A stretch of DNA of 64,000 nt from the NCBI RefSeq assembly GCF_949628215.1, contig NC_134310.1, positions 9,809,401 through 9,873,400 of the forward strand. The letters are read 5' to 3'. The position numbers and the translations under genes are program-made. This document shows positions 10,155 to 21,449 of the stretch, piece by piece; the first letter of the stretch is position 1, and every line of letters starts with the position of its first letter. The notes under the pieces were generated by a model. It made no database searches. It was not told the origin of the DNA and saw nothing but the letters and a program-made list of their open reading frames with translations. This stretch comes from Phalacrocorax aristotelis (Eukaryota > Chordata > Aves > Suliformes > Phalacrocoracidae).

Positions 10155-11734
10155 AGCTGTTTGGTATTTATGTTGCAGATGATCAACTTTAAAGTTAGAA
10201 CAAATTGTATTTCATAATAAAACTGTATATAACCAGTATTTTGTACAATAGTCTACATTCATCTTCCATGTGACACATCGAAATGTAGTATTAAGTAAGG
10301 GATAAATTTGACCCCATTTTTCTTATTTTTACTGTCAGAGGAGAGGGGGATCATTAGGTTGTCCAAATGAAACACAGTGTATGATGCAAGGAATTCCTGC
10401 TGGATGTTTGGTAGTAATGAGATCATGTATATCATTATAGATTCCCCTGCTGCAGGCTGTTTATTGGGCTTGAGTAGCAACCATGTTTTCTATTTGAGTA
10501 TTAACATACTGTATTGTAAGTAGTTACACATTTCTCTGGCAACCAGTATCTCTGAGCAATTGGAGGACAATTCAAAAACAATGAAAAAGAAATTGCATTA
10601 GAAGACGACTGGAGGGCTAGCTTAATCCCCTCTACTCTAGAATTTAGTTTGAAGCGCAACTTCCTGTTGGATGTCTGGGTCTCTAATGGGGGTGGGAGGA
10701 AGATACAATTTTTTCTTACTAGATATGTTCTAATTGCTGGGAAGGTTGGAATGGTTAAGTATGAATGTTTATACATGACAGAAAAACAGGAACATTGTTT
10801 CTAATTCCACTTAAATACAGACATTTCTAAAGCTCTCTTAGAAAAACAAACAAAACTACTTGAAAGTGTCTCAATAATGTGACAAGTCTACACTAAGTGT
10901 GCTCTACCAGTAAGCCGCACCAGCTAAGTGCTGCTAGTGTGGACATAGTTAAACACCCACAGTTATGATTTCTACTGTGAGAGCAGAACCATACTTTGCC
11001 CCAAATGAGACAAACTATGGTGATAAAATCATGGGTTTGTTGATATAAATGCACCTACTGCATTATATTAGACACTACTTCTCTAGTAACCCTATCCCAC
11101 TTGTTTACATATTGAGCAGCTCAGCTGTATTAGATTATACATGTGGCAGATCCATAGAGATGGTAGATGCTGTAACTCTAGACCTTGGGGATTGGACTGT
11201 TTTGAAGTTAGACCTTTGATTTTATTTTAATTCCAATTTGAGTATTTTCAGTTGTTTTCAGAGACAAAGAACAAGATTGATATGAGTAGCCTCATACTCC
11301 TCCTCCTCTCCCACCTGTGCACTGTTTCACCCTTTCTGATTGGCTCACCATGCTCCCTCCCTTCCCCCAAAAAACTTGCCACGTAAACACAATACACCAT
11401 ACTACTAGGGTTGTGAAGTTGAATGTCCATCTGATTCTAAATGAATCACCTCAGCAAACTAATATGGCACACTTTAATTTGGAACTACTCACATTTTTTC
11501 ACATTTAATCATTTCCAATCATAAAGTTTTTGTTGTATGAAAAATGTTCATATTTACCTTTTATGTTGATTAAAGAAAAAGACAAATATTAAAACACTGG
11601 AATTTCTCATGGAAGTGGAAATTGCAATATTTACTTGCATCTCAATATTCTGAGTCTTCTTTTTCTTGAAAAGCACAGTTCAGCAACTGAGATCTGTAAA
11701 ATGCATTCATGGTTTCAATATGAAAAAGAGGCCC
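10155..11734. other. Sequence without recognised gene
   Basis: No convincing coding frame or known repeat. A weakly palindromic stretch near 10880-10950 (TCTACACTAAG..CTAGTGTGGA) may be an old DNA transposon remnant but is too degraded to name. Confidence 0.45.
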
Positions 11735-11795
11735 TGTTGTGGTTTAGCCCCAGTCACCAACTAAATACCACACAGCTGCTTGCTCACTCCCCCAT
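11735..11795 (-). mobile_element. Terminal stub of 3' LTR (family A)
   Basis: TGTTGTGGTTTAGCCCCAGT and about 40 further bases match the family A end. The LTR is cut at about 11796, where RT sequence begins. Confidence 0.8.
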
Positions 11796-12220
11796 TTATT
11801 GCCATTTTATTCCTAAAAACTGGATCTCCTGTGCAGGTCCCTTGAACTCATTTTTATTTTTTTTTATGGCAAAACTGGCTTTCAGAAGGATTTGGACTAT
11901 TTTCTTCCCTCTCTCAAAAACAACTTCTGCTGTGTTGCCCCACACAATGATGTTATCAATGTATTGAAGGTGTTCGGGAGCTTCTCCCTGTTCCAGTGCA
12001 TTATGGATCAGTCCATGGCAAATGGTAGGACTGTGTTTCCATCCTGGGACAGTCAATTCCAGGTGTACTGGACGCCCCTCCAAGTGAAAGCACACTGTGG
12101 CCTGCACTCTGCTGCCAAAGGGACTGAGAAAAACGCATTAGTGATATCAATTGTGGCATACCACTTGGCTGCCTTTGACTCCAGTTCATACTGAAGTTCT
12201 AGCATGTCCAGCATGGCAGC
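11796..12220 (-). pseudogene. ERVL-like RT fragment
   Basis: The - strand encodes 'MLELQYELESKAAKWYATTD' (12115-12215) and, after a frame change, 'GWKHSPTICHGLIHNALEQG' and 'FLGIKWQ'. The catalytic YIDD motif reads 'YIDNIIVWG', so the last Asp has become Asn. The frame is shifted near 12070. It corresponds to 245-650 of the + strand copy at the window start. Confidence 0.85.
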
Positions 12221-12232
12221 ACTCAGTGTATT

Positions 12233-12610
12233 TTAACTCAGATGTATTTTAACTACCCAGGGATGTTCAAGATACTGAAAAGTTGTAATGAAGGAGGAGG
12301 CGTTATAGAAGATGGTAGCTATGGTGCCATTCTGTATTTCCTCCATAAAAAACCTCTCAGAGGAAGAGGTATAATTGCTAATTGTCTCCATGAAGTGGTA
12401 CCCGAAGTACAGTAATGTGGCTTCCATGCAAGACCCAAATAACCAATAAAGCTCAAGGCCAGTGTTCCTAGGCAAAACATCTCTAATCATTGCAGAGCAC
12501 AGAAAACTACAAAAAACAACACCAATTTTTAACATATGCTTTACAGTCAGCATGGTGTAGATCTGATAAACTAATACTGAGAATAGATGAATCAATGCTG
12601 TGACCAGCAA
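12233..12610 (-). pseudogene. Short membrane-type ORF downstream of primer binding site (copy 1)
   Basis: An open frame of up to 125 codons beginning 25 bases after the primer binding site, where gag would normally start. The translation is hydrophobic near its N-terminus, then 'MLKIGVVFCSFLCSAMI', then 'LLYFGYHFMETISNYTSSSE' and 'FFMEEIQ'. It has two likely membrane segments and three N-glycosylation sequons (NYT, NGT, NAS). The second copy at 59062-59355 keeps the same order of blocks. I do not recognise this protein family. It does not resemble retroviral capsid or nucleocapsid. The start codon is uncertain; the homologous region begins around the second or third methionine. The C-terminal end runs into sequence abutting the RT fragment, so this copy may be altered at its end. 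Confidence 0.5.
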
Positions 12611-12634
12611 CTGTTATTATTTCAAACCCTTTGT

Positions 12635-12652
12635 GCCCCATGTTGGGTGCCA
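12635..12652 (-). other. Primer binding site, tRNA-Lys type
   Basis: Reads TGGCACCCAACATGGGGC on the - strand, 8 nt after the LTR end. It differs at two of 18 positions from the complement of the vertebrate tRNA-Lys(1,2) 3' end. Confidence 0.75.
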
Positions 12653-12660
12653 AAAAGGCC

Positions 12661-13264
12661 TGTTGTGGTTCAGCCTCAGTCAGCAACTAAATACCACACA
12701 GGTGCTCGCTCACTCCCCCCACCACTGTGGGATGGGGGGGATAATCAGAAGGGCCAAAGTAAGAAAACTCATGGGTTGAGATAAGAACAGTTTAATAATT
12801 AAAATAAAACAGTAATAACAATAATAATAATAGTAATATAATGAAAAACAAAATAACGAGAGAGAGAGCGTGAGATGAAACCTCGGGAGGAGGGAAAAAA
12901 CCCAAACAAGTGATGCAACCGCTCACCACCCGCTGACCGACGCCACCAGTCCCCGAGCTGTGATCGCTGCCCGCCCCCGGCCAGCTCCTCCCAGTTAACA
13001 TACTGGGCATGACGTTACATGATATGGAATATCCCTTTGGCCAGTTTGAATCCGCTCTCTTAGCTGTGCTCCCTCCCCTCCCGGCTTCTTGTACACCCGG
13101 CAGAGCATGGGAAGCTAGAAGAGTCCTTGACTAGTACAAGCACTACCCAGCAAGAACCAAAACATTGGTGTGTTAGCAACATTATTTTCATACTAAGTCC
13201 AAAGCACAGCACTATGCCAGCTGCAGTGAAGAAAATTAACTCTGTCCCAGCTAAAACCATGACA
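12661..13264 (-). mobile_element. Family A 5' LTR of the deleted ERVL provirus
   Basis: A 604-bp LTR from TGTTGTGGTTCAGCCTC (12661) to GCTAAAACCATGACA (13264) in reverse. It contains the AT-rich poly(A) region (about 12790-12850) and the 'CAGTATGTTAAC'-type TATA region near 12995. The ends have TG and CA as expected. Confidence 0.9.
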
Positions 13265-13464
13265 GGCACATTTATCTTTTTCTTTTGTTGATATTGTCAA
13301 TATTTTCTGGTGAGGAGGAAGGGTAGAGTTTGCCTGTGGATTATCTTGAAGTGGTAACTTTTGTGTTATAAACTATATTTCTTTGTTGTCCAGGCTGCTG
13401 TATTATATCACCCATTCCTTCTTACATGAAACTCTGTCTTGAAACTAGAGACATTTTTTTTCCC

Positions 13465-13789
13465 CTGTGCCACTCCAGGGGGTGGAGGTAGAGAACTCAG
13501 GAGTAAAGTTAATCCCAGGAAGAAAGGAAGGGTGGGGAGAAGGTGTTTTCAGATTTACTTATATTTTCTCATTATTCTACTTTGATTTTGATGGGTAATA
13601 AATTAAACTCATTTCCCCAAGTAGAGTCTGTTTTGCCCATGACAGTAATTGTTGAGTGATCTCTCCCTGTCCTTATCTTGACCCACCAGCTTTTTGTTAT
13701 ATTTTCTCTCCCCTGTCCAGCTGAGGAGGGGGAGTGATAGAGCAGCTTTCGTGGTCACCTGGCATCTGGCCGGGGTCAACCCACCACAA
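13465..13789 (+). mobile_element. Family B LTR, 3' part
   Basis: Matches the end of the full family B LTR at 26500-26825: AATAAATTAAACTCATTTCC poly(A) region, 'TCTCTCCCTGTCCTTATC', and the end 'GGTCAACCCACCACA'. The 5' two thirds are absent. Confidence 0.85.
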
Positions 13790-15136
13790 TAGCTTCTTGT
13801 CACAAGTAATCAGTGAGCCAACTAGGAAGGATACCCTCCTATACTTGTTATTTGTGAATAGAGAAGGACGACTCACAGGGGATGTGGTGGTAGGTGGATG
13901 TCTTAGCCACAGTGATCACAGAATGGTCGAGTTTAAATTTTTTGGTGCAATGAGAAAAAAGGTCAGCAGAGTTGCTACCCTGGACTTCAAGAAACTTTAA
14001 GCTATTTAGTGAGCTACTTAGCAGTGTTTCCTGGAAATCTGCTTTTGAGGGTTTAGGAGTCCACGAGTGCTGGTCACTTTTTAAGAACCACCTTTTAAAA
14101 GCACAGGAGCAGGCAATTCCATTGTGTCAAAACTCAAATAAATTGGTGCAGAAGACCAGCCTGGCTGAACAGGAAACTCTTCTTGGAATTCAAGGGGAAA
14201 AAGAAATGGTATGATCTCTGGAAGCAAGGTCAGGCTTTGCAGGAAGATTACAGAGCTGTGGTCTGCATATGCAGGGAGAAGATACAAAAGGTCAAAGCTC
14301 AGTTAGAGTTGAAACTGGCCAGTGTTGTGTCAGATAACAAGAAAGGCATATTTTAAGAATGTTAATAGCAAGAGAAGATCTAAAAAATGTATTGGACCAA
14401 TACTTGTTGAAGATGGGCCCCTGACTAATAGGGATTAAGAAAAAGCAGAGGCATTCAATGCTTTTTTTTTGCCTCAGTCTTTAATAAGACCTTTGGCTGC
14501 CCGCTCCTCTGAGTTGGAGGACCATGACTGCAGGAACAGTGACTTTTTTTTTTTTTCTAAATTTGTGGGCACTGAAATTGTAAGAGACCAGCTGTATCAG
14601 ATGAGTGTTCACAAGGCCATGGGCCTGCTGGCATTCATCCGAGCATACTGAAGGTGCTAGTGGATGTTATGGCAGGACCCCTCTCAATCATCTACCAAAG
14701 GCCTTGGGAGTCTGGGGAGGTCCCTGCTGACTGGAATCTAGCTAATGCTATTCCAGTCTACAAGAAGGGCGTGAGAGAAGACCCAGGGAACTACAGAGCT
14801 GTTAGTCTAACCTCAGTACCCAAAAAAATTATGGAGAAGATCCTACTGGGTACTACTGAAAGGCATTTAAAGAATAATGCAATCCTCAGGCACAGTCAAC
14901 ATGGGTTCACAAAGGGAAAGTCCTGTTTAACTAATTTGATCTCCTTCTACGATAAGGTCATGTGCCTAGTGGATGGAAGGAAGGTGGTGGACGTAGTTTT
15001 TCTGGATTTTAGCAAGGCTTTTGATACTGTCCTTCACAGCACCCTTCTGGACAGGTTGTACAACTGTGGGATGAGGAGGTACATGGCATGCTGGATAAAG
15101 AACTGTCTGAATGGCAGGTCTCAAAGGGTTGTAGTG
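13790..15136 (+). mobile_element. CR1 LINE, 5' part before nested LTR
   Basis: Begins in the endonuclease C-terminus ('SEPTRKDTLLYLLFVNREG', 13820-13870). It passes through a divergent spacer with homopolymer runs (14460, 14545) to the RT: 'VPVYKKG'-like 'IPVYKKGVREDPGNYRAVSL', '[20 protein letters not shown]', '[20 protein letters not shown]' (14654-15120). The LTR at 15137 interrupts the RT. It is 5' truncated, with no ORF1. Confidence 0.9.
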
Positions 15137-15477
15137 TGTTGTGGTTTAGCCAGCAACTCAGCCCCACACAGCTGCTCGCTCACTCCCCCACCAGCGGGAG
15201 GGGGGAAGAGAATCAGAAGGGTAAAGCTCATGGAGATAAGAACAATTCAATAATTACCACCCCCACCCCCACCTCTCCCAGTTAATATACTGGTCATGGT
15301 GTCACGTGGTATGGAATGAACATCCCATTGGCCAGTTGGGGACAGCTGTCTCGGCTGTGGCCCCGCCCCTCCTGGCCTCTTGCCCACATGGCAGAGCATG
15401 GGAAGCTGGAAAGGTCCCTGGCTACTACAGGTGCTACAGTGAGGAGAATTAACTCTTTCTAAGCCAAAACCAGCACA
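15137..15477 (-). mobile_element. Short family A solo LTR with perfect TAGTG duplication
   Basis: A 341-bp LTR, TGTTGTGGTTTAGCCAGC to AAAACCAGCACA, flanked by TAGTG at 15132-15136 and 15478-15482. It lies in the CR1 RT between 'QRVVV' and '[17 protein letters not shown]'. It is about 230 bp shorter than other members; the AT-rich poly(A)-side segment is reduced. Confidence 0.93.
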
Positions 15478-16495
15478 TAGTGAATGGGGCTACATCTGGC
15501 TGGCGACTGCTCACCAGCGGTGTTCCTCAGGGTTCAATTCTAGGGCCAGTTCTGTTCAGTATTTTTATCAATGATCTGGATGCAGTAATTGAATGCACCA
15601 TTAGTAAGTTTGCTGATGATACCAAACTGGGAGGTGCTGTTGACTCTCTCAAGGGACAGGAGGCCTTGCAGAGGGATCTAGATAAATTGGAGCATTGGGC
15701 AATCATCAGTAGCGTGAAATGTCCAAATGCTGGATTCTGCACCTGGGACAGAGTAACGCCGGGCACAAGTATAGATTGGGAGAGGAGTGTCTGGAGAGCA
15801 GCCCTGCAGAAAGGGATCTGGGGGTGCTGGTTGATGGCAGGCTCAATATGAGTCAGCAGTGGGCCCTGACAGCCAGGAGGACAAACCACATCCTGGCGTC
15901 CATCAAACACAATATAACCAGCCGGCCAAAAGAGGCAACGATCCTGCTGTTTTCAGCATTGGTGTGGCCTCACCTTGAGCATTGTGTGCATTTCTGGGCA
16001 CCACAATTTAAGGAGGTTGTGAAAGTCCTTGAATGCGTCGAGAGGAGGGCAGCAAAGCTGTTGGAAGGGCTGGAGGGAATGTCTTATGAAGAGCGGCTAA
16101 GGATTTTGGGTTTGTCTAGTTTGGAGAAAAGGAGGCTGAGGGGCAACCTCATTGCTCATATCTGTAGCTTTCTGAGGAGGGGAAGTGGAGAGGGAGGTGC
16201 TGATCTCTTCTCCCTGGTATCCAGTGACAGGACGTGGGGGAATGGTTCAAATCTGCATCGGGGAGGTTCAGACTGGACAGTAGGAAGCATTTCTTTACTG
16301 AGAGGGTGGTCAAACACTGGAACAGGCTTCCTAGAGAGTTGGTCGATGCCCTATGATTGTCAGTGTTTAAGAGGCCTTTGGACAATGCCCTTAATAACAT
16401 GCTTTAACTTTTGGTCAGCCCTGAATTGGTCAGGCAGTTGGACTAGATGTTCAGTTGGAAGGGACCTACAACAATCTATACTCTTGTGTTCAAAT
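15478..16495 (+). mobile_element. CR1 LINE, 3' part after nested LTR
   Basis: RT catalytic block '[15 protein letters not shown]' (about 15605-15650) with both aspartates intact, then '[20 protein letters not shown]', 'LVWPHLEHCVHFWAPQFKEV', and '[19 protein letters not shown]' (15719-16200). The 3' UTR runs to about 16495 ('AGTTGGAAGGGACCTACAAC'). It lacks the ATTCTATG tail of the next CR1, so it is a different subfamily. Confidence 0.9.
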
Positions 16496-17129
16496 ACAAT
16501 CCTTTGATATGCTATGATCATTATTTTTAATGGTAGTACATTGTCTCTGCTATGTTTTCAACTTTTGTTTTCTTTTTAGGTTTTTTTTTTATTTTAGTGT
16601 CTTTGCATTTTTATTCTTTGCTTGGATAAAAGACAAATCTTTCACAACTTTTTTTTTCCCTCATTTTCTCTGTTAAAGCACTTGCTATGCTGAATATGAC
16701 CATGAACATTGGTGAGCCATGCTCAAATGATGTCTTTTTGTTGAGAGAAGTCCATCTTCTGTGAATGCCTACCAATGATTAAACATCATCTGTCAATCAG
16801 TAGTATGATATTATGCCTTCACCTTCTTTCTTTTGAAAAGGTAAGTCCCAATCAATCACAGAATTTCCACTAAAAGTTACATTAAACCTTTGTTTCTTTG
16901 AGTATTTTTTTCTGCCTGGTGTAGTCATCTGTGGGTCATTTCTGTAGAAATGCAGTGTTGTCATCTGTCTCAATATGAAGGGCACACAGTAGATTTTCCC
17001 ACACTTCTGTCAGGATCTGTGACTTGGAATTTGCACATTGAATTGCAAGAATAAAAAGGTATTGTAGTGCTGCTTTTATCTTTGAGAAAAGGTTATGAAA
17101 TCATCTAACTAGATGTTCAAAGTGCTGTC
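16496..17129. other. Sequence without recognised gene
   Basis: AT-rich spacer between two CR1 elements with T-runs at 16580 and 16650. No gene seen. Confidence 0.45.
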
Positions 17130-17462
17130 CTGTGTTCAGTCGGCGACGAACACAGTAGTGGCAATGGTAAGTTCCGCAGCTGGGTGCTAGATTGGGGTGG
17201 ACAAGGGGGTTCCTGGAGCCAGGGAAGCCCGAGGAAGTGCAGAGCAGCCTGCCAGGTCCTGGCAGCTCTCGCGAGGGAGGCTGACGCAGCCTGGGCGTTG
17301 CCATGAGCAACAGTGGGAGATTTAAACGGCCTCTAAGGGAGCACAATGAACAGGACAGGCAGCTAGGGTGGCAGTTAGTGTGGGCAGGGCGCAGTTCCCT
17401 TCCTGGCTCTAACGAGTAACTCAGGTAGTAGTCACCATCCCCCTCCAGGAGAGGCCCTAGCC

Positions 17463-17855
17463 ATGGTCTCCACTCGCCTGAGAACCACTGCCAGAAGGAA
17501 CATGGCGACTCAGATGGAGATCCCACAAAAACACGTCCAGGTCTCTGGCTTCAGGGAGTGCCTGAGCCTGGCACTCACACCGGAGGGCAGCAGAGACAAC
17601 AGATGCTTGCAGTGTGACCAGGTGGGTGATCTACTCTGCCTGGTGGCAGAGCTGAAGGAGGAAGTGGAAAGGTTAAGGAGCATCAGGGACTGTGAAAGGG
17701 AGATGGATTGGTGGACCTGCACCTTATCATCCCCGGGGTCAAGTCAGCGGATGGAGGCTCCACAAGAAGCAGAGAATCCCCTACCCTCTTGCCACCATGC
17801 AGAAGGAGGGAATCAAACAGATGGGGGAATGGAAACAGGTCCCTGCTTGAGGTAG
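17463..17855 (+). pseudogene. CR1 ORF1 remnant
   Basis: 130 codons open from 'MVSTRLRTTARRN'. The middle reads 'CLQCDQVGDLLCLVAELKEE' then 'VERLRSIRDCEREMDWW', a short coiled coil preceded by a Cys pair. This matches the bird CR1 ORF1, an RNA-binding and self-associating protein. The frame stops at 17853-17855, and the rest of ORF1 (to about 18530) is spread over other frames, for example 'LHYDCLC'-type breaks near 18010. ORF1 is rarely preserved in CR1 copies. Confidence 0.75.
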
Positions 17856-18639
17856 CAGATGAATCCCCTCCCGGCCTCCCTTACCTTCCCAGCTGCCCTT
17901 ACACAACAGATACAGGGCTCTGGAACTTGAGGGCCAGGCAAATGAGGATGTAGGCGAAGGTCCGTCTGGGCGGTTACCTAGGGAGAGCTGGTCAGTCCCA
18001 TGCATTATGACTGCCTCTGTTAAGAAGGAGGGTAATTATTGTAGGTGATGCCCTTCTGAGGGGGACAGAGGGCCCACTATGCCGACCAGACCCATCCCAC
18101 AGGGAAGTCTGCTGCCTCCCTGGGGCCTGGGTCAGAGATGTTACTAGGAAACTCCCTGGTCTGGTATAGCCCTCTGATTATTACCCGCTATTAGTTGTGC
18201 AGGTGGGCAGTGATGAGGTTGTAGAGAGAAACCCAAGAGCGATCAAAAGGGACTTCAGGGCACTGGGGTGACTGGTTGAAGGATCAGGAGCACAGGTAGT
18301 GTTTTCCTCAGTCCCATCAGTGGCAGGGAAGAACAATACTGAAAGGAACAGGAAAACTCATCTGATTAACACATGGCTCAGAGGCTGGTGCCATCGGTGG
18401 AATTTTGGATTTTTTGATCATGGGGAGGTTAAATGGCACTGGGCCTACTGGTGGCAGATGGAGTTCACCTATCTCAAAGGGGAAAAGGATTCTTGCAAAT
18501 GAGTTGGCGGGGCTCATCGAGAGGGCTTTAAACTAGGTTCAAAGGGGGAGGGGGCTGTAGCCAGGCCCACCAGAGAGGAGCCTAGGGGTGGCGTGCCAGG
18601 GTTGGGGGAGAAACCAATAGTCCAGCTCAAGTGCATCTA

Positions 18640-19474
18640 TGCAGCATGGGCAACAAACAGGAGGAGCTGGAAGCCATTGTGCAGTGGTATAGCTATGACT
18701 TAGTTGCCATCACAGAGACATGGTGAGATGACTCTTGCGACAGGAGTGCTGCAATAGATGGCTATAAGCCCTTCAGAAGGGCTAGGCAAAGAAGGAGAGG
18801 TGGTGGGGTGACTCTATGTTAGGGAATGCTTTGATTGCATAAAGCTTAGCGACTTTGATGATAAGGTCGAGTGTTTATGGGTAAGGATGAGGGGGAAGGC
18901 CAACAAGGCAGATATCCTGCTGGGGGTCTGTTATAGACCACCCAACCAGGAGGAAGAGGTAGATGAACTGTTCTACAAGCAATTGGAGGAAGTACCGCAA
19001 TCGGTTACCCTTGTTCTAGTGGGGGACTTAAATTTACCAGATGTCTGCTGGAAATACAACACAGCAGAGAGGAAACAGTCTAGGAGATTCCTGGAGTGTG
19101 TGGAAGATAACTTCCTCACACAGCTGGTAAGTGAACCTGCCAGGGGAGGTGCTTTGCTTAACCTCCTGTTCACAAACAGAGAAGGACTGGTGGGAGATGT
19201 GGCAGTCAGAAGCTGTATTGGGCTTAGCAACCACGATATGACTGAGTTCTCAGTCCTCGGCAAAGTAAGAAGAGGGGTCAGCAGAACCACTACTATGGAC
19301 TTCCGGAGGGCAGACTTTGGCCTGTTCAGGGCACTGGTTGGGAGAGTCCCTTGGGAGGCAGTCCTGAAGGGCAAAGGAGACCAGGAAGGCTGGGCTTTCT
19401 TCAAGAAGGAAGTCTTGCAGGTGCAGGAGCAGGCTGTCCCCAAGTGCTGCAAGACGAACTGGTGGGGAAGATGA
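18640..19474 (+). pseudogene. CR1 ORF2 endonuclease (APE-type), broken
   Basis: The N-terminus reads 'SMGNKQEELEAIVQWYSYDL' then 'VAITETW' followed by a TGA. A second stop lies in 'GGGVTLC*'. From 18887 a long frame is open with 'DILLGVCYRPPNQEEEVDEL', 'LVLVGDLNLPDVCWKY', 'NFLTQLVSEPARGGALLNLL' and 'GLSNHDMTEF', which hold the GDxN and SNHD catalytic blocks of APE endonucleases. The linker to RT follows. Confidence 0.85.
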
Positions 19475-19721
19475 CTGACCTGGGTGAACAGAAAACTTCT
19501 GCTGACACTCAGGAAAAAAAGGAGAGTCTACCACTTTTGGAAGAAGGGGCAGGCAACTCAAGAAGAGTACAGAGACCTTGTTAGGTCTTTCAGGGAGAAA
19601 AATCAGGCAAGCAAAAGCCCAGCTAGAACTCAACCTGGCCACTGCTGTAAGGGGTAACAAAAAATGATTTTACAAATACATTAACAACAAAAAGAGATCC
19701 AAGGAGAATCTCCATCCCCTA

Positions 19722-21244
19722 TTGGACGCGGAAGGGAACATTGCAACTGAGGATGAGGAAAAGGCTGAGGTACTAAATGCCTTATTTGCCTCAGTCTTTA
19801 ACAGTAAGACCAGTTATCCACAGGGTATTCAGCCCCCTGAGCTGGAAGGCAGGGGAGGGGAGCAGAATAAACCCCCCATAATCCAGGAGGAAGCAGTTTG
19901 CGACCTGCTGCTCCACCTGGGCACTCACAAGTCTATGGGACCAGATGGGATCCACCCAAGAGTACTGAGGGAGCTGTCAGAGGAGCTTGCCAAGCCACTC
20001 TCCATCATTTACCAGCAGTCCTGGTTAACAGGGGAGGTCCCAGATGACTGGACCAATGTGACGCCCATCTACAAGAAGGGCCGGAAGGAAGATCTGGGGA
20101 ACTACAGGCCTGTCAGCTTGACCTCGGTACCGGGGAAGGTTATGGAGCAGTTCATCTTGAGTGCACTCACCAAGCACGTGCAGGACAAGGGGCTCAGGGC
20201 CAGTCAGCATGGCTTCATGAAAGGCAGGTCCTGCCTGACCAACCTGATCCCCTTCTATGACAGGGTGACCCACCTAGTGGATGAGGGAAAGGCTGTGGAT
20301 GTTGTCTATCTGGACTTTAGCAAAGCCTTTGATACTGTGTCCTCCTAGAGAAGCTGGTGGCTCATGGCTTGGATGGATGTACTCTTCACTGGGTAAAAAA
20401 CTGGCTGGATGGCCAAGCCCAGAGAGTTGTGGTGAAGGGAGCTAAATCCAGTTGGCGACCGGTCACAAGCAGCATTCCCCAGGGATCAGTGTTGGGGCCA
20501 GTCTTGTTTAATATCTTTATTATTGATCTGGATGAGGGTATTGAGTGCACCCTTAGTAAATTTGCAGATGAAACGAAGTTGGGCAGGACTGATGATCTGC
20601 TCGAGGGTAGGAAGGTTCTACAGAGGGATCTGTACAGGCTGGATTGATGGGCCGTGGCCAGTTGTATGAGGTTTAACAAGGCCAAGTGCCGGGTCCTGCA
20701 CTTTGGTCACAACAACCCCATGCAATGCTACAGGCTTGGGGAGGAGTGGCTGGAAAGCTGTCTGGCGGAGAAGGCCCTGGGGGTGTTGGCTGACAGCTCG
20801 CTGAACATGAGGCAGCAGCGTGCCCAGGTGGCCAAGAAGGCCGACTACATCATGGCTTGTATCAGGAATGGTGTGGCCAGCAGGACTAGGGAAGTGATCG
20901 TGTCTCTGTACTTGGCACTGGTGAGGCTGCACCTCGAATATTGTGTTCAGTTTTGGACCCCTCAGTACAAGAAGGATACTGAGGTGCTGGAGCATGTCCA
21001 GAGAAGGGCAGTGAAGCTGGTGAAGGGTCTAGAGAGCAAGTCATATGAGGAGAGGTTGAGGGAACTGGGGTTGTTTAGCCTGGAGAAGAGGAGGCTGAGG
21101 GGAGACCTTATTGCTCTCTACAACTGCCTGAAAGGAGGCTGTAGCGAGGTGGGTGTTGGTCTCTTCTCCCAGGTCACTAGCAATAGGACGAGAGGAAATG
21201 GCCTCAAGCTGCATCAGGGGAGGTTTAGATTGGATATTAGGTAA
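19722..21244 (+). pseudogene. CR1 ORF2 reverse transcriptase, broken
   Basis: Three frames in succession. 19722-20348 has 'MGPDGIHPRVLRELSEELAK', 'GNYRPVSLTSVPGKVMEQFI', '[20 protein letters not shown]' and '[17 protein letters not shown]'. 20357-20647 has '[17 protein letters not shown]'. The active-site block in this frame reads 'KFADETKLG', where the 15605 copy has FADD, so the second catalytic Asp is Glu. 20654-21244 has the C-terminal thumb and connection, '[18 protein letters not shown]' to '[13 protein letters not shown]'. In-frame stops separate the three parts. Confidence 0.88.
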
Positions 21245-21449
21245 AAATTCCTTACTGGAAGAGTGGTCAGGCATTGGAACAGGCTGCCCAGAGAGGTGGT
21301 GGAGTTGCCATCCCTTGGAGGTATTTAAAAGATATGTAGACATGGCATTCAGGGCATGGTTTAGGAGGCATGGTAGTGTTGGGTTGACGGTTGGACTTGA
21401 TGATCTTAGAGGTCTTTTCCAACCTTAATGATTCTATGATTCTATGATT

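Larger units (their letters stand above)
11735..13264 (-). mobile_element. ERVL provirus deleted to 1.5 kb, both ends present
   Basis: Read on the - strand the order is 5' LTR (13264-12661), primer binding site, short membrane-type ORF, RT fragment, and the last 60 bp of the 3' LTR. The flanking 5-mers are GGCCC (11730-11734) and GGCAC (13265-13269), four of five matching, so both outer ends look original. Gag, most of pol and most of the 3' LTR were lost by internal deletions. Confidence 0.85.
17130..21449 (+). mobile_element. Near full-length CR1 LINE (4.3 kb)
   Basis: In order: GC-rich 5' UTR (about 17130-17460), ORF1 remnant (from 17463), ORF2 endonuclease (about 18640-19470), RT (19722-21243), 3' UTR, and the terminal (ATTCTATG)-type repeat at 21427-21448. 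Bird CR1 copies are nearly always strongly 5' truncated, so this length is unusual. The 5' limit is approximate. Stops and frameshifts throughout show it is inactive. Confidence 0.88.

Noticed and set aside
10880..10950. Weak palindrome suggesting a DNA transposon
   Set aside because: Too short and imperfect; no target duplication or transposase trace found.
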